A stretch of 64,000 nt of DNA from Arthrobacter jiangjiafuii (GTDB lineage: Bacteria > Actinomycetota > Actinomycetes > Actinomycetales > Micrococcaceae). The notes beneath the pieces were generated by a model. It was not told the origin of the DNA and ran no database searches. It saw only the letters and a program-made list of their open reading frames with translations. The stretch is taken from assembly GCF_018622995.1 (NCBI RefSeq), contig NZ_CP076022.1:2480001-2544000 (forward strand), in the 5' to 3' direction. Positions 7,754 through 16,942 of the stretch are shown here, one piece after another. How positions within the stretch are numbered: position 1 is the first letter of the stretch; the number at the start of each line of letters is the position of its first letter. The position numbers and the translations under genes were made by a program.

Positions 7754-9427
7754 GTGACAGATTCCGGCATTGGCCGCCGCTCCATCCTCAGGGCCGGTGC
7801 CCTGCTCGGCGCCCTGGCCCTCGCCGGATGCACGGCCACCCCCGACGGCAAGGCCACCGCATCGGCGACGGCCTCCGGCACGGCCCGCCCGCCGCACGCC
7901 ACCTTCACCTTTGCCACCGCTGCCCCGCCCTCCGGCCTGGACCCGGCGCTGGCCACGGACACCGAAACGCACCGGATCACGCGGCAGATCATGGAAGGCC
8001 TGGTGGGGGCCGACCCGCTGACCTCCGCCCCCACTCCCCTGCTGGCCGAAAGCTGGACCCAGTCCGAGGACGGCCGGACCTACACGTTCACGCTGCGCAA
8101 GGGCGTGACCTTCCACGACGGCCAGCCACTCAACGCGGCTGCCGTCTGCGCCAACTTCGACCGCTGGTACAACCTCCCGGTCTCTGCCCGCGGCTCGGAC
8201 AACCTGGCGTACAAGGCCGTCTTCAACGCATACTCGGACAGCCCGGACCTCGCGGTCTATAAATCCAGCACCGCCGTTGACGAATACACGGTCCGGATCG
8301 AACTGGCCACCCGCCTCACCGGGCTCATCCCCGCGCTCGCGTCGCCCGAGTTCGCCATCTCCTCTCCCAAGGCCCTGAAGGATTCCGACGCCAATGCCCT
8401 CGGCGTTGAGCACGACGGGCAGCAAATCTCCAAGTATGCCCTCCGGCCGGTGGGTACCGGCCCGTTCAGGTTTGAATCCTGGGAAGGCGACGAGGTCCGC
8501 CTGGCCGCCTACCCGGATTATTGGGGCGACCGCGGGCAGATTTCCACCCTGGTCTTTAAAAGCATGTCCAGCCCGGAGAGCCGGCTGCGCGCCCTTAAGA
8601 GCGGACAGGTGGACGGTTATGACCTGGTCACCGTGGCCGACGTCGGTGACCTGGCCCGCGCCGGGATGCAGATCATGCAGCGCGATCCGTATTCCGTGCT
8701 GTACCTGGGTATCAACCAGGCCTTCCCGGGCATGGACAACCTGCTCATGCGCCAGGGCATCGCCCACGCCATCGACAAGAGCGCACTGCTGGAGGGGCTG
8801 TTCCTCAACGGCACCAAGCCGGCCAACCAGTTTGTGCCGGAAAAGCTCGGGGTCAGCTCCGGCAGCGTCACCAACTACGGTTACGATCCGGAAAAAGCAA
8901 AGGAACTGTTCAAGGAAGCCGGCTACGACGGCGCCCCGCTTCCCTTCCACTATCCGCGGCACGTGACCCGGGCCTACCTGCCGACCCCCGAACGCGTCTA
9001 TGCCGAGCTCAGCCGCCAGCTCACCGCTGCCGGCCTGAACATCAAGCCCGTGCCGGTGGACTGGTCCGACGACTACCTGCACGGTGTGCAGGGCAGCGGC
9101 GACCGGGCCCTGCACCTGCTCGGACTCAGCGGCACCTACAACGACCCGGACAACTTTGTGGGCACCCTCTTCGGCAGCTACACCGAGGAGTTTGCCAACG
9201 ACGACGCGCAGCTGCTGAGCAAGATCGACCGCGCCCGGACCCTGGCGGCCGGACCGGAGCAGACCGAGGCCTACACCGCGATCAGCGACCGCATTTCCAC
9301 CCGGGTGCCGGCCGTGCCGCTGGCGTTCCCGATCTCGGCGCTGGCGTTCTCTCCCCGCGTTGCGGCGTATCCGACCTCGCCCATGCTGCATGAAGTCTTC
9401 AACCGGATACAGCTGCGGGAGCAATAA
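7754..9427 (+). CDS. ABC transporter substrate-binding lipoprotein, peptide/nickel family 5 (receptor 2)
   Basis: This is a 557-residue SBP_bac_5 receptor, paralogous to the protein at 1954-3651 along its whole length. The signal peptide contains a twin arginine (Arg8-Arg9, in GRRSILR) and a lipobox ALAGC with Cys26. It may therefore be exported folded by the Tat pathway, unlike receptor 1. GTG 7754 is preceded by GGAGGAG at ten bases and is preferred to the open frame at 7706. No permease gene follows; the nearest permeases and ATPase are in the neighbouring operons. The simplest reading is a second receptor with different ligand range for one transporter, separately controlled by the palindrome at 7676. 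Confidence 0.92.
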   Translation: MTDSGIGRRSILRAGALLGALALAGCTATPDGKATASATASGTARPPHATFTFATAAPPSGLDPALATDTETHRITRQIMEGLVGADPLTSAPTPLLAESWTQSEDGRTYTFTLRKGVTFHDGQPLNAAAVCANFDRWYNLPVSARGSDNLAYKAVFNAYSDSPDLAVYKSSTAVDEYTVRIELATRLTGLIPALASPEFAISSPKALKDSDANALGVEHDGQQISKYALRPVGTGPFRFESWEGDEVRLAAYPDYWGDRGQISTLVFKSMSSPESRLRALKSGQVDGYDLVTVADVGDLARAGMQIMQRDPYSVLYLGINQAFPGMDNLLMRQGIAHAIDKSALLEGLFLNGTKPANQFVPEKLGVSSGSVTNYGYDPEKAKELFKEAGYDGAPLPFHYPRHVTRAYLPTPERVYAELSRQLTAAGLNIKPVPVDWSDDYLHGVQGSGDRALHLLGLSGTYNDPDNFVGTLFGSYTEEFANDDAQLLSKIDRARTLAAGPEQTEAYTAISDRISTRVPAVPLAFPISALAFSPRVAAYPTSPMLHEVFNRIQLREQ

Positions 9428-9448
9428 GGCCTGCCTTTCCCAGGGCAT

Positions 9449-9469
9449 TCACCTGCTGCAGGTGATTTT
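9449..9469 (+). terminator. Terminator-like hairpin after receptor 2
   Basis: TCACCTGC and GCAGGTGA form an 8-bp inverted repeat around a single T, followed immediately by TTTT. As RNA it gives a six-pair stem with a five-base loop. A protein-binding site is the alternative reading. Confidence 0.6.
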
Positions 9470-9524
9470 AGGAAGGGCGCTTGGAGCGATACGCTTCTAG
9501 GGCTAGCGCCTCGCGACTGGAGAT

Positions 9525-11018
9525 ATGAAGTTGACTAATAGCCCGGCGGATCATTCCGCAACAAAGACCGATGTAGTGCTGATCGGCGGCGGCATCATGA
9601 GTGCGACCCTTGGGTCGTTCCTGAAGCAACTGGCCCCTGATTGGGACATTTCCCTGTTCGAGCGCCTCGACCGCGCCGGGCTCGAGAGCTCAGACCCTTG
9701 GAACAACGCCGGCACCGGCCACGCGGCGCTTTGCGAGCTGAACTACAGCCCCGCAGCCGCTGACGGTTCCGTGGATCCGGCCAAGGCGGTGGGCATCAAC
9801 GAACAGTTCCAGGTGTCCCGCCAGTTCTGGTCCCACATGGTGTCCTCGGGCCACATCTCGAACAGCTTCATCAACCCGCTGCCCCACATGAGCTTCGTCT
9901 GGGGCGACGCGCATTCGGAATACCTGCGCCGCCGCTATGACTCGCTGAGCGCGCAGCCGCTGTTCAAGACCATGGAGTTCTCCGAGGACCACTCCAAGCT
10001 CGCGGAATGGGCTCCGCTGACCATGGAGGGCCGCGACCCTTCCCAGCGTGTGGCGGCTTCACGCGTGACAGGCGGTACCGACGTCGACTTCGGCGCCCTG
10101 ACCCGTGAACTGACCGGTTACATGGGCAACAACGGCGTGGACATGAACTTCGGCCACGACGTCACCGACGTCACCCGCTCCCCCTCCGGCGGCTGGGACG
10201 TCAAGGTCAAGAACCGCGCCACCGGCGCCTCCCGCACCGTCTCCGCCCGCTTTGTCTTCATTGGCGGCGGTGGCGGCGCCCTGCACCTGCTGCAGGCCTC
10301 CGGCATTCCCGAAGGCAAGGGCTTTGGCGGCTTCCCCGTCTCCGGCCAGTTCCTCCGGTCCACCGACGAGACGATCATCTCCCGGCATAACGCGAAGGTC
10401 TACGGCCAGGCCTCAGTAGGCGCCCCGCCCATGTCCGTCCCGCACCTGGACACCCGCTTCGTCAACGGGCAGCGCTCCCTGCTGTTCGGCCCGTACGGCG
10501 GCTTCTCCCCCAAGTTCCTCAAGGGCGGTTCCTTCCTGGACCTGCCCGGATCGGTGCGCCCGGACAATCTCCTGCCAATGCTCGCGGTGGGCAAGGACAA
10601 CATGTCGCTGGTGAAGTACCTGGTGACCGAAGTCCTGAAAACCCGCGAGGGCAAGACGGCGGCACTGCAGGAATTCGTTCCCCGCGCCGTCACCGAGGGC
10701 TGGGAACTGATTACCGCCGGCCAGCGGGTCCAGGTCATCAAGAAGGACCCGAAGAAGGGCGGGGTACTGCAGTTCGGCACCGAGCTCATCACAGCGGCCG
10801 ACGGTTCCATCGGAGCGCTGTTGGGCGCCTCCCCCGGAGCCTCCACCGCGCCGCCGATCATGATCAACCTGCTCAAGCGCTGCTTCCCCGCAGAATTCGG
10901 CGGCTGGGAGGCCAAGATCAAGGACATGATCCCGGGCTATGGGGTCAAGCTCAACGAGAACGAGTCCCTCCTGGACGAAATCACCAAGGACACCGACCGC
11001 GTCCTCGGCCTGGCTTAA
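9525..11018 (+). CDS. mqo: Malate:quinone oxidoreductase
   Basis: This is a 497-residue FAD-dependent, membrane-associated dehydrogenase that oxidises malate to oxaloacetate and passes electrons to menaquinone, bypassing NAD-linked malate dehydrogenase. The FAD-binding GGGIMSA motif is at residues 21-27 and the family motif WNNAGTGHA lies near residue 65. Length equals that of Corynebacterium and Mycobacterium Mqo. ATG 9525 follows CTGGAG at short spacing. The gene is monocistronic, with a -10-like TAGGGC region about 25 bp upstream and a long terminator-like hairpin downstream. Confidence 0.97.
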   Translation: MKLTNSPADHSATKTDVVLIGGGIMSATLGSFLKQLAPDWDISLFERLDRAGLESSDPWNNAGTGHAALCELNYSPAAADGSVDPAKAVGINEQFQVSRQFWSHMVSSGHISNSFINPLPHMSFVWGDAHSEYLRRRYDSLSAQPLFKTMEFSEDHSKLAEWAPLTMEGRDPSQRVAASRVTGGTDVDFGALTRELTGYMGNNGVDMNFGHDVTDVTRSPSGGWDVKVKNRATGASRTVSARFVFIGGGGGALHLLQASGIPEGKGFGGFPVSGQFLRSTDETIISRHNAKVYGQASVGAPPMSVPHLDTRFVNGQRSLLFGPYGGFSPKFLKGGSFLDLPGSVRPDNLLPMLAVGKDNMSLVKYLVTEVLKTREGKTAALQEFVPRAVTEGWELITAGQRVQVIKKDPKKGGVLQFGTELITAADGSIGALLGASPGASTAPPIMINLLKRCFPAEFGGWEAKIKDMIPGYGVKLNENESLLDEITKDTDRVLGLA

Positions 11019-11044
11019 CCGCCGCGCCACCCCCGTTCCAAGCC

Positions 11045-11081
11045 AAGGACCGGGCCAACCCATCCGGTTGGCCCGGTCCTT
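11045..11081 (+). terminator. Terminator-like hairpin after mqo
   Basis: A perfect 16-bp stem (11045-11060 with 11066-11081) closes a five-base loop. The descending arm ends in CCTT without a longer T tract, so release may be less efficient than the stem suggests. Confidence 0.75.
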
Positions 11082-11160
11082 CGAACAATCTGTGCCGAAA
11101 GGTTCCGGATCTCCGGTACGTTTTTGCTCAACGTTAGTTCGGCGCTACTAAGGCAGGCTC

Positions 11161-14100
11161 ATGGACCGGTTGGCCAAGCTGTCCCTCTCGAACAGGGCGC
11201 TCATTGCCCTGATCACCGTCTTCACCATGGTGTTCGGCGTCATCTCCATGACGTCGCTGCGGCAGGAGCTGATCCCGTCCCTGGAGTTTCCGCAGATCAC
11301 GGTGATCACCGCGCTGCCCGGAGCCTCCCCGGAAGTGGTCGACAAGCAGGTCAGCGAACCGCTTGAGGGCGCCCTGACCGCCGTCGAGGGACTGGAGTCC
11401 TCCTCCGCCACTTCCCGCTCGTCCATCTCCACGATCAGCCTCACCTTTGCCTACGGGACGGATCTGGACCGCGCCCGGGGGCAGGTGGACCGGGCCATCT
11501 CCAACGCCCGGCAGCTGCTGCCCGAGGACACCAATCCGCAATCGCTGGCCGGCAGCATCAGCGACTTTCCGATTGTCTATCTGGCGGTGTCCTCGGATGA
11601 GCCGCTCGCCCAGCTCAATGCCAACCTGCAGCGGCTGACCGTTCCGCGGCTGCAGAAAATCGAGGGTGTCCGCACGGCGGAGGTGACCGGTGGTGCCACC
11701 CGGAGCGTGGAGATCCTGCCCGACGCCGCCGCGCTGGCTTCCCTGGGCGTGGCGCCGTCGGCGATTTCCGCGGCGCTGGAGAACAGCGGCGCGCTGGTTC
11801 CGGCCGGCACCGTGGAGGAAGACACCCGGACCCTGTCGATCCAGGTCGGCAGCCCGCTGGACAGCCTGGACAAGATCGCCGCGCTCCCGGTTGAATCGTC
11901 CGCGCCCGCGCCCGGCACGCCCGCAGCGTCCGCGCCCACGCCCGGCGCCGAAGGCACCGGCCCGGTCACGATCGGCGACGTCGCCTCCGTGGAGATTGCC
12001 GAGGACGAGGCCACCTCCATCACCCGCACCAACGGCGATCCGACCCTCGCGGTATCGGTGACCAAGACCCCGGCCGGTGACACCGTGGGCATCTCGCACG
12101 AGGTGGTGGACCTGCTGCCGACGCTGGAGTCGGAGCTGGGCGGCGGTGCCCGGTTCACTGTCATCTTCGACCAGGCACCGTTCATTGAAGAGTCCATTTC
12201 CAACCTGACCACCGAGGGCATTCTCGGGCTGGGCTTCGCCGTCCTGGTGATCCTGGTATTCCTGCTCTCCATCCGCTCCACCCTGGTCACTGCCGTGTCC
12301 ATTCCGCTGTCCCTGCTGGTGACGTTCATCGGGCTGCTGGCCCTGGGCTATTCGCTGAACATCCTGACCCTGGGCGCGTTGACCATCGCGATCGGGCGGG
12401 TGGTGGATGACTCGATTGTGGTGATCGAGAACATCAAACGCCACCTGGGCTACGGCACTGACAAACGGACGGCCATCCTCACCGCGGTCCGCGAAGTGGC
12501 CGGGGCCATCACCGCCTCCACCCTCACCACGGTCGCGGTCTTCGCGCCGATTGCTCTGGTGGGCGGGCTGGCCGGCGAGCTGTTCCGGCCGTTCGCGATC
12601 ACCACCTCGCTGGCCCTGCTGGCCTCCCTGCTGGTGGCCCTGACCATCGTGCCGGTCCTGGCCTACTGGTTCCTGAAATCCGGCCGGCCCGTGGCAGATC
12701 CCGCCGCCTACCGGGCCGAGGCCGAGGCCCGGGAACTGCGGACCCCGCTGCAGCGCGGCTATCTGCCGGTGCTGCGCACCACCCAGCGCCAGCCCGTGTA
12801 CACGCTGGCTGCCGGCGTGGTGATCCTGGCCGCCACCGCGGCGCTGACCCCGCTGCTGCAGACCAACCTGCTGGGCGACACCGGGCAGAACACCTTCACC
12901 GTGCGGCAGGAGCTGCCGCCCGGGACATCACTTCAGGCCACGTCCGCGGCCGCGGAGGAGGTTGAGGACGCGCTCAGCGGCACCGAGGGCATCAGGGATG
13001 TCCAGGTGACCATGGGCACTTCCACCTCCGGTTTGGCCGCCTTCACCTCGGGCGGCTCAGCGGTGGCGAACTTCACCGTGATCACCGAATCCGGCGTGGA
13101 CCAGGTGGCGTTGCGGGAGACGGTGCGCGGTGCCCTGGACGGGCTGGACGACGACGCCGGGAACCTCACCCTGGGCAGCACCGGCGGCGGGTTCGGAACC
13201 TCCAACACCGTGGACGTCAGTCTCTCCGCCGGTGACCCGGCGGATCTGCAGCCGGCCGCCGACCTGGTGGTTCAGGCGATGTCCACCCTTCCCGGCGCCG
13301 GCGAGGTCAGCAGCAACCTCTCTTCCTCGCAGCCGGTGGTCCAGGTCTCGATCGACCGGGCCAAGGCGGTGGCCGCGGGACTGAACGAACAGCAGATCGC
13401 CGGGTTGGTCGCCTCCACGATCAGTCCGCTGCCTGCCGGCACCGTGCGGATCGGCACCGACGATTTCCCGGTCCTCATCGGCGAGGGGACGCCGATCACC
13501 AGCGTGGAACAGCTCAGTGCCGTTTCCGTGCCGGCCGGGTCCGGCCCGGTGCCGCTGAGCTCGCTGGCCACCGTCGAGGAAGTCGACGTCCCCACCACCA
13601 TCTCGGCCTCCGGCGGCGAGCGCACCGCCGTCGTCTCCGTTACGCCGGCCGGAGACAACCTCGGCGCCACCATCACCGAGGTGCAGGGGAAGCTGGCCGA
13701 ACTGGACCTGCCGGCCAGCGTGACCGCCACCCTCTCCGGTGCAGCGACCCAGCAGAACGAGTCCTTCACCCAACTCGGGCTGGCGCTGCTCGCGGCCATC
13801 GCGATCGTCTACGTGATCATGGTCGCCACGTTCAAATCCCTGGTACAGCCGCTGATCCTGCTGGTATCGGTGCCGTTCGCCGCCACCGGAGCGATCCTGC
13901 TGCTGCTGGTCACCGGGGTCCCGCTGGGCGTGCCCTCGCTGGTGGGCATGCTGATGCTGGTCGGCATCGTGGTGACCAACGCGATTGTGCTGGTGGACCT
14001 GATCAACCAGTACCGCCGCCCGCGGGACGGGCAGCCCGGGCTGGACGTGGCCGACGCCATCATGAAGGGGGCCCGCCAGCGCCTGCGCCCGATCCTGATG

Positions 14101-14325
14101 ACCGCCCTGGCCACCGTGTTTGCCCTCACCCCCATGGCGCTGGGCGTGACCGGCGAGGGCGGGTTCATTTCCCGCCCGCTGGCGATCGTGGTGATCGGCG
14201 GACTGGTGTCCTCCACCGTCCTGACCCTGGTCCTGGTGCCGGTGCTGTACCGGCTGGTGGAGGGGTCGCGGGAAAAGCGGGCCGCGCGCAGGCAGCGGGA
14301 ATTCGCTGGCACGGCCCCGCGTTGA
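11161..14325 (+). CDS. RND family efflux permease (AcrB/SwrC-like)
   Basis: The protein has 1054 residues and belongs to the AcrB/Acr_tran proton-driven exporter family, closest in style to Bacillus SwrC/YerP. It shows the standard two-fold layout: helix 1 near 11-30, a large external porter loop, helices 2-6 around 350-500, a hydrophilic spacer, a second loop, and helices 8-12 at 860-1035. The charged VVDDSIVVIEN motif of helix 4 is near residue 420. The first porter loop carries a Pro/Ala-rich insertion (about 245-260). No adaptor or outer-membrane gene is nearby, as expected in a Gram-positive. The start is ATG 11161, behind AAGGCAGG. The substrate is unknown. Confidence 0.93.
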   Translation: MDRLAKLSLSNRALIALITVFTMVFGVISMTSLRQELIPSLEFPQITVITALPGASPEVVDKQVSEPLEGALTAVEGLESSSATSRSSISTISLTFAYGTDLDRARGQVDRAISNARQLLPEDTNPQSLAGSISDFPIVYLAVSSDEPLAQLNANLQRLTVPRLQKIEGVRTAEVTGGATRSVEILPDAAALASLGVAPSAISAALENSGALVPAGTVEEDTRTLSIQVGSPLDSLDKIAALPVESSAPAPGTPAASAPTPGAEGTGPVTIGDVASVEIAEDEATSITRTNGDPTLAVSVTKTPAGDTVGISHEVVDLLPTLESELGGGARFTVIFDQAPFIEESISNLTTEGILGLGFAVLVILVFLLSIRSTLVTAVSIPLSLLVTFIGLLALGYSLNILTLGALTIAIGRVVDDSIVVIENIKRHLGYGTDKRTAILTAVREVAGAITASTLTTVAVFAPIALVGGLAGELFRPFAITTSLALLASLLVALTIVPVLAYWFLKSGRPVADPAAYRAEAEARELRTPLQRGYLPVLRTTQRQPVYTLAAGVVILAATAALTPLLQTNLLGDTGQNTFTVRQELPPGTSLQATSAAAEEVEDALSGTEGIRDVQVTMGTSTSGLAAFTSGGSAVANFTVITESGVDQVALRETVRGALDGLDDDAGNLTLGSTGGGFGTSNTVDVSLSAGDPADLQPAADLVVQAMSTLPGAGEVSSNLSSSQPVVQVSIDRAKAVAAGLNEQQIAGLVASTISPLPAGTVRIGTDDFPVLIGEGTPITSVEQLSAVSVPAGSGPVPLSSLATVEEVDVPTTISASGGERTAVVSVTPAGDNLGATITEVQGKLAELDLPASVTATLSGAATQQNESFTQLGLALLAAIAIVYVIMVATFKSLVQPLILLVSVPFAATGAILLLLVTGVPLGVPSLVGMLMLVGIVVTNAIVLVDLINQYRRPRDGQPGLDVADAIMKGARQRLRPILMTALATVFALTPMALGVTGEGGFISRPLAIVVIGGLVSSTVLTLVLVPVLYRLVEGSREKRAARRQREFAGTAPR

Positions 14326-14353
14326 CACAGCAGTACATGCAAACGCATATACT
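14322..14353 (+). promoter_or_regulatory. Promoter with overlapping near-palindromic operator for the LLM-marR operon
   Basis: TTGACA (14322-14327) overlaps the RND stop codon and a perfect -10 TATACT lies at 14348-14353, with a long 20-bp spacer. AGTACATGC (14332-14340) and GCATATACT (14345-14353) are inverted repeats with one mismatch around AAAC. The repeat fills the spacer and the -10, so a bound dimer would exclude polymerase. The MarR protein encoded at 15511 is the obvious candidate. Confidence 0.6.
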
Positions 14354-14391
14354 TGTGTTTGGCAGCCACCGCAGGAACATCGGAGAAGACC

Positions 14392-15501
14392 ATGCAGATC
14401 GGCGTATTCAGCGTCAGCGACATCACCCGCGACCCCGTCACCGGGCGGATACCCACCGAGGGTGAGCGGATCAAGGCCGCCGTGGCGATCGCCAAAAAGG
14501 TCGAGGAAATCGGAATGGATGTCTACGCCACCGGCGAGCACCACAACCCGCCCTTCTACGCGTCCTCCCCCACCACGCTGCTGGGCTACATAGCGGCCCA
14601 GACCGAGCGGATCATCCTCTCCACCGCCACCACCCTGATCACCACCAATGATCCGGTGAAGATCGCCGAGGACTTCGCCACGCTCCAGCATCTTTCGGAC
14701 GGCCGGGTGGACCTGGTCCTTGGACGCGGCAACACCGCCCCGGTCTACCCCTGGTTCGGCAAGAACCAGCAGGACTCCGTGGAACTGACCGTGGAGAACT
14801 ACAACCTGCTGCGCCAGCTCTGGGATAAGGAGTCGGTGAACTGGGAGGGAAAGTTCCGCACCCCGCTGCATAACTTCACCGCCACGCCGCGGCCGCTCGA
14901 CGGCGTCGCGCCCTTTGTCTGGCACGGCTCCATCCGCACGCCGCAGGTGGCAGAGATTGCCGCCTACTTCGGTGACGGCTTCTTCGCCAACAACATCTTC
15001 TGGCCGAAGGAGCACTATATGCAGCTCATCAGCCTGTACCGCGAGCGCTACGAGCACTACGGCCACGGCCGCGCCGACCAGGCGATTGTGGGGCTGGGCG
15101 GGCAGTTCTTCATGCGGAAGAACTCGCAGGACGCGGTGAATGAGTTCCGTCCGTACTTCGACAACGCCCCGGTCTACGGCCACGGTCCCTCCATGGAGGA
15201 CTTCACCGCGCAGACCCCGCTGACCGTGGGCAGTCCGCAGGAGGTCATCGAGAAGACGCTTTCCTTCCAGGAGTACTTCGGCGACTACCAGCGCCAGCTG
15301 TTCCTGATCGACCACGCCGGCCTGCCGCTGAAGACCGTGCTGGAGCAGCTGGACCTGTTCGGCGAGTATGTCCTGCCGGAGCTGCGGCGCGAGTTTGATT
15401 CCCGCCGCCCCGCAGACGTACCCGTTGGCCCTACGCATTCCGCGCGGGTAGCTGCCCGTAGCGCGGCGTCACGTACCTCCGACGCTCCGTCTCTTCAGTA
15501 G
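14392..15501 (+). CDS. LLM-class FMN-dependent monooxygenase (CE1758-type)
   Basis: This is a 369-residue member of the bacterial luciferase-like flavin monooxygenases. From memory it matches the CE1758 subgroup common in Corynebacterium, Mycobacterium and Arthrobacter. The start IGVFSVSDITRDP, the GEHHNPPF segment near residue 50 and VDLVLGRGNTAPVYPWFG near 115 are diagnostic of that group. Such enzymes use reduced FMN and oxygen; the substrate of this subgroup is not known to me. ATG 14392 has GGAGAAG upstream. The last 25 residues or so are Ala/Arg/Ser-rich and look like an unconserved tail. The marR gene starts 9 bp downstream. Confidence 0.9.
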   Translation: MQIGVFSVSDITRDPVTGRIPTEGERIKAAVAIAKKVEEIGMDVYATGEHHNPPFYASSPTTLLGYIAAQTERIILSTATTLITTNDPVKIAEDFATLQHLSDGRVDLVLGRGNTAPVYPWFGKNQQDSVELTVENYNLLRQLWDKESVNWEGKFRTPLHNFTATPRPLDGVAPFVWHGSIRTPQVAEIAAYFGDGFFANNIFWPKEHYMQLISLYRERYEHYGHGRADQAIVGLGGQFFMRKNSQDAVNEFRPYFDNAPVYGHGPSMEDFTAQTPLTVGSPQEVIEKTLSFQEYFGDYQRQLFLIDHAGLPLKTVLEQLDLFGEYVLPELRREFDSRRPADVPVGPTHSARVAARSAASRTSDAPSLQ

Positions 15502-15504
15502 GCT
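15499..15504 (+). promoter_or_regulatory. Candidate leaderless -10 of the marR gene
   Basis: TAGGCT ends 6 bp before ATG 15511. The spacing predicts a transcript starting at or next to the start codon, in addition to read-through from the LLM gene. Confidence 0.45.
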
Positions 15505-15510
15505 AGAGGC

Positions 15511-15978
15511 ATGTCCCCGGATACCAGCAGCGTTCCCGTCAAGCAGGCAGCAGAGACCTGGGAGTCTCTTTTCCGGACCCAGGTGGGAGTGATGCGGCGG
15601 CTGCAGAAGGACCCTGCGTTCAAGGAACTCTCGATGCGGGAGTACGACGTCCTGTTCAACCTCACCCGCTGCCCCACCGGCTGGACCCGCCTCAATGAGC
15701 TCAACGAGCACCTGCTGATCAGCCAGCCCAGCCTCAGCCGCATGGTTGAACGGATGGAAGCCAAGGGGCTGCTCCAGCGCCGTCCGGCCCAAAACGACCA
15801 GCGCGGCGTCGAGCTCGCGCTGACCGACACGGGACGGGAGGTCCAGCGCCGGCTCGGCCGGGCCCATGTGCGCGGCATCTACGAACTGCTCACGCCGGCG
15901 CTGACCGAAGAGGAGCTCCGGCAGCTCAAGTCACTGACCGACAAGGTGCTCGATACCCTGGCGGCCAACGGCGGCTAG
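15511..15978 (+). CDS. MarR family transcriptional regulator
   Basis: This 155-residue protein is a MarR-type winged-helix regulator, normally a dimeric repressor released by small phenolic or oxidising ligands. The winged helix covers roughly residues 42-112. The recognition-helix region is [15 protein letters not shown] and the wing is near [10 protein letters not shown]. The flanking N- and C-terminal helices should form the dimer interface. It begins 9 bp after the monooxygenase gene and 31 bp before the SDR gene, and probably controls the cluster through the near-palindrome at 14332-14353. Cys residues are few, so a simple thiol switch like OhrR is not evident. Confidence 0.92.
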   Translation: MSPDTSSVPVKQAAETWESLFRTQVGVMRRLQKDPAFKELSMREYDVLFNLTRCPTGWTRLNELNEHLLISQPSLSRMVERMEAKGLLQRRPAQNDQRGVELALTDTGREVQRRLGRAHVRGIYELLTPALTEEELRQLKSLTDKVLDTLAANGG

Positions 15979-16009
15979 CGGCACGCACCACAACGCGGCG
16001 GGAGCCACC

Positions 16010-16918
16010 TTGGAGCAGTTCAGCACCGACAGCATTCCGGACCTCTCCGGCAAAACCGCCGTCGTCACCGGCGCCAACAGTGGCCTGGGCCTGCAGACCG
16101 CCCTGGTGCTGGCGGCCCGCGGAGCCCGCGTGGACCTGGCCTGCCGGGACCTGGAGCGCGGCGCCGCGGCGCAGTCCCGGATCCGGGCGGAGACCGGGAA
16201 CGACGGCGTGCGGCTGCGGCATCTGGATCTTGCGTCCCTGGCCTCGGTCCGCGCGTTCGCCGGGCAGCAGGACTCCCCGGTGGACCTGCTGATCAACAAC
16301 GCCGGAGTGATGGCCACGCCGCACCGGCTGACCGCCGACGGATTCGAGCTGCAGTTCGGCGTGAACCACCTGGGGCATTTCGCGCTGACCGGGCTTCTGC
16401 TGCCGGCTCTGCGCCTAGCCCCTGCGGCACGCGTGGTGACGGTCTCCAGCCTGGCCCACCGCGCCGGGCGCATCGACTTCGATGACCTGGCCGCCGAACA
16501 CAGCTACCGGCCGTGGTCCCGCTATAACCAGAGCAAGCTGGCGAACCTGCTGTTCACCGCGGAGTTCACCCGCCGCCTCGAGGCCAGCGGCGAGTCCATC
16601 CTGGCAGTTGCCGCCCACCCCGGCTTCGCCGCCACCAACCTCACCTCCGGCATGCATCATCCTGCCACCCTGGACGTGCTCGGCGCCTTCTTCCGGCTCC
16701 TCGGACAGAGCGGAGCGGCCGGGGCGCTGCCGACGCTCTACGCTGCAACCGGACCGGAGGTCCGCGGCGGGGAGTTTTACGGGCCGGGCGGCCCGGGACA
16801 GCTGCGCGGGCGTCCCGTTCGGGTGACACCCGCACCGCAGGCCTTGGACACCGGCGCGGCGGCCCGGCTCTGGGACATCAGCACCGAACTTACCGGCGTC
16901 GTCTTCCCCGGGTTGTAG
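16010..16918 (+). CDS. SDR family NAD(P)-dependent oxidoreductase
   Basis: This is a 302-residue short-chain dehydrogenase/reductase of the retinol-dehydrogenase-like group. The cofactor motif TGANSGLG is at residues 20-27, NNAG lies near 100, and the catalytic pair Tyr172 and Lys176 is in YNQSK. The start is a TTG at 16010 with GGGAG six bases upstream; no ATG or GTG in frame fits better. It follows marR by 31 bp and may be part of the same operon, which would couple a flavin monooxygenase to an NAD(P) reductase. The substrate is unknown. Confidence 0.9.
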   Translation: MEQFSTDSIPDLSGKTAVVTGANSGLGLQTALVLAARGARVDLACRDLERGAAAQSRIRAETGNDGVRLRHLDLASLASVRAFAGQQDSPVDLLINNAGVMATPHRLTADGFELQFGVNHLGHFALTGLLLPALRLAPAARVVTVSSLAHRAGRIDFDDLAAEHSYRPWSRYNQSKLANLLFTAEFTRRLEASGESILAVAAHPGFAATNLTSGMHHPATLDVLGAFFRLLGQSGAAGALPTLYAATGPEVRGGEFYGPGGPGQLRGRPVRVTPAPQALDTGAAARLWDISTELTGVVFPGL

Positions 16919-16942
16919 CGCCGCGGGCGGCAGCGGGCTGCG

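Noticed and set aside
11161-14325. Assignment as MmpL-type lipid exporter
   Set aside because: The length, two similar porter loops and VVDDSIVVIEN motif fit the AcrB/SwrC branch rather than MMPL.
13057-15438. 793-codon open frame on the minus strand
   Set aside because: It is antisense to the RND exporter and LLM monooxygenase, both of which have clear family motifs. The translation is His/Gly/Arg/Gln-rich without any domain.
15928-16009. Possible intrinsic terminator between marR and the SDR gene
   Set aside because: I found no stem with a T tract in this 31-bp gap and the preceding coding end, so an operon is more likely.
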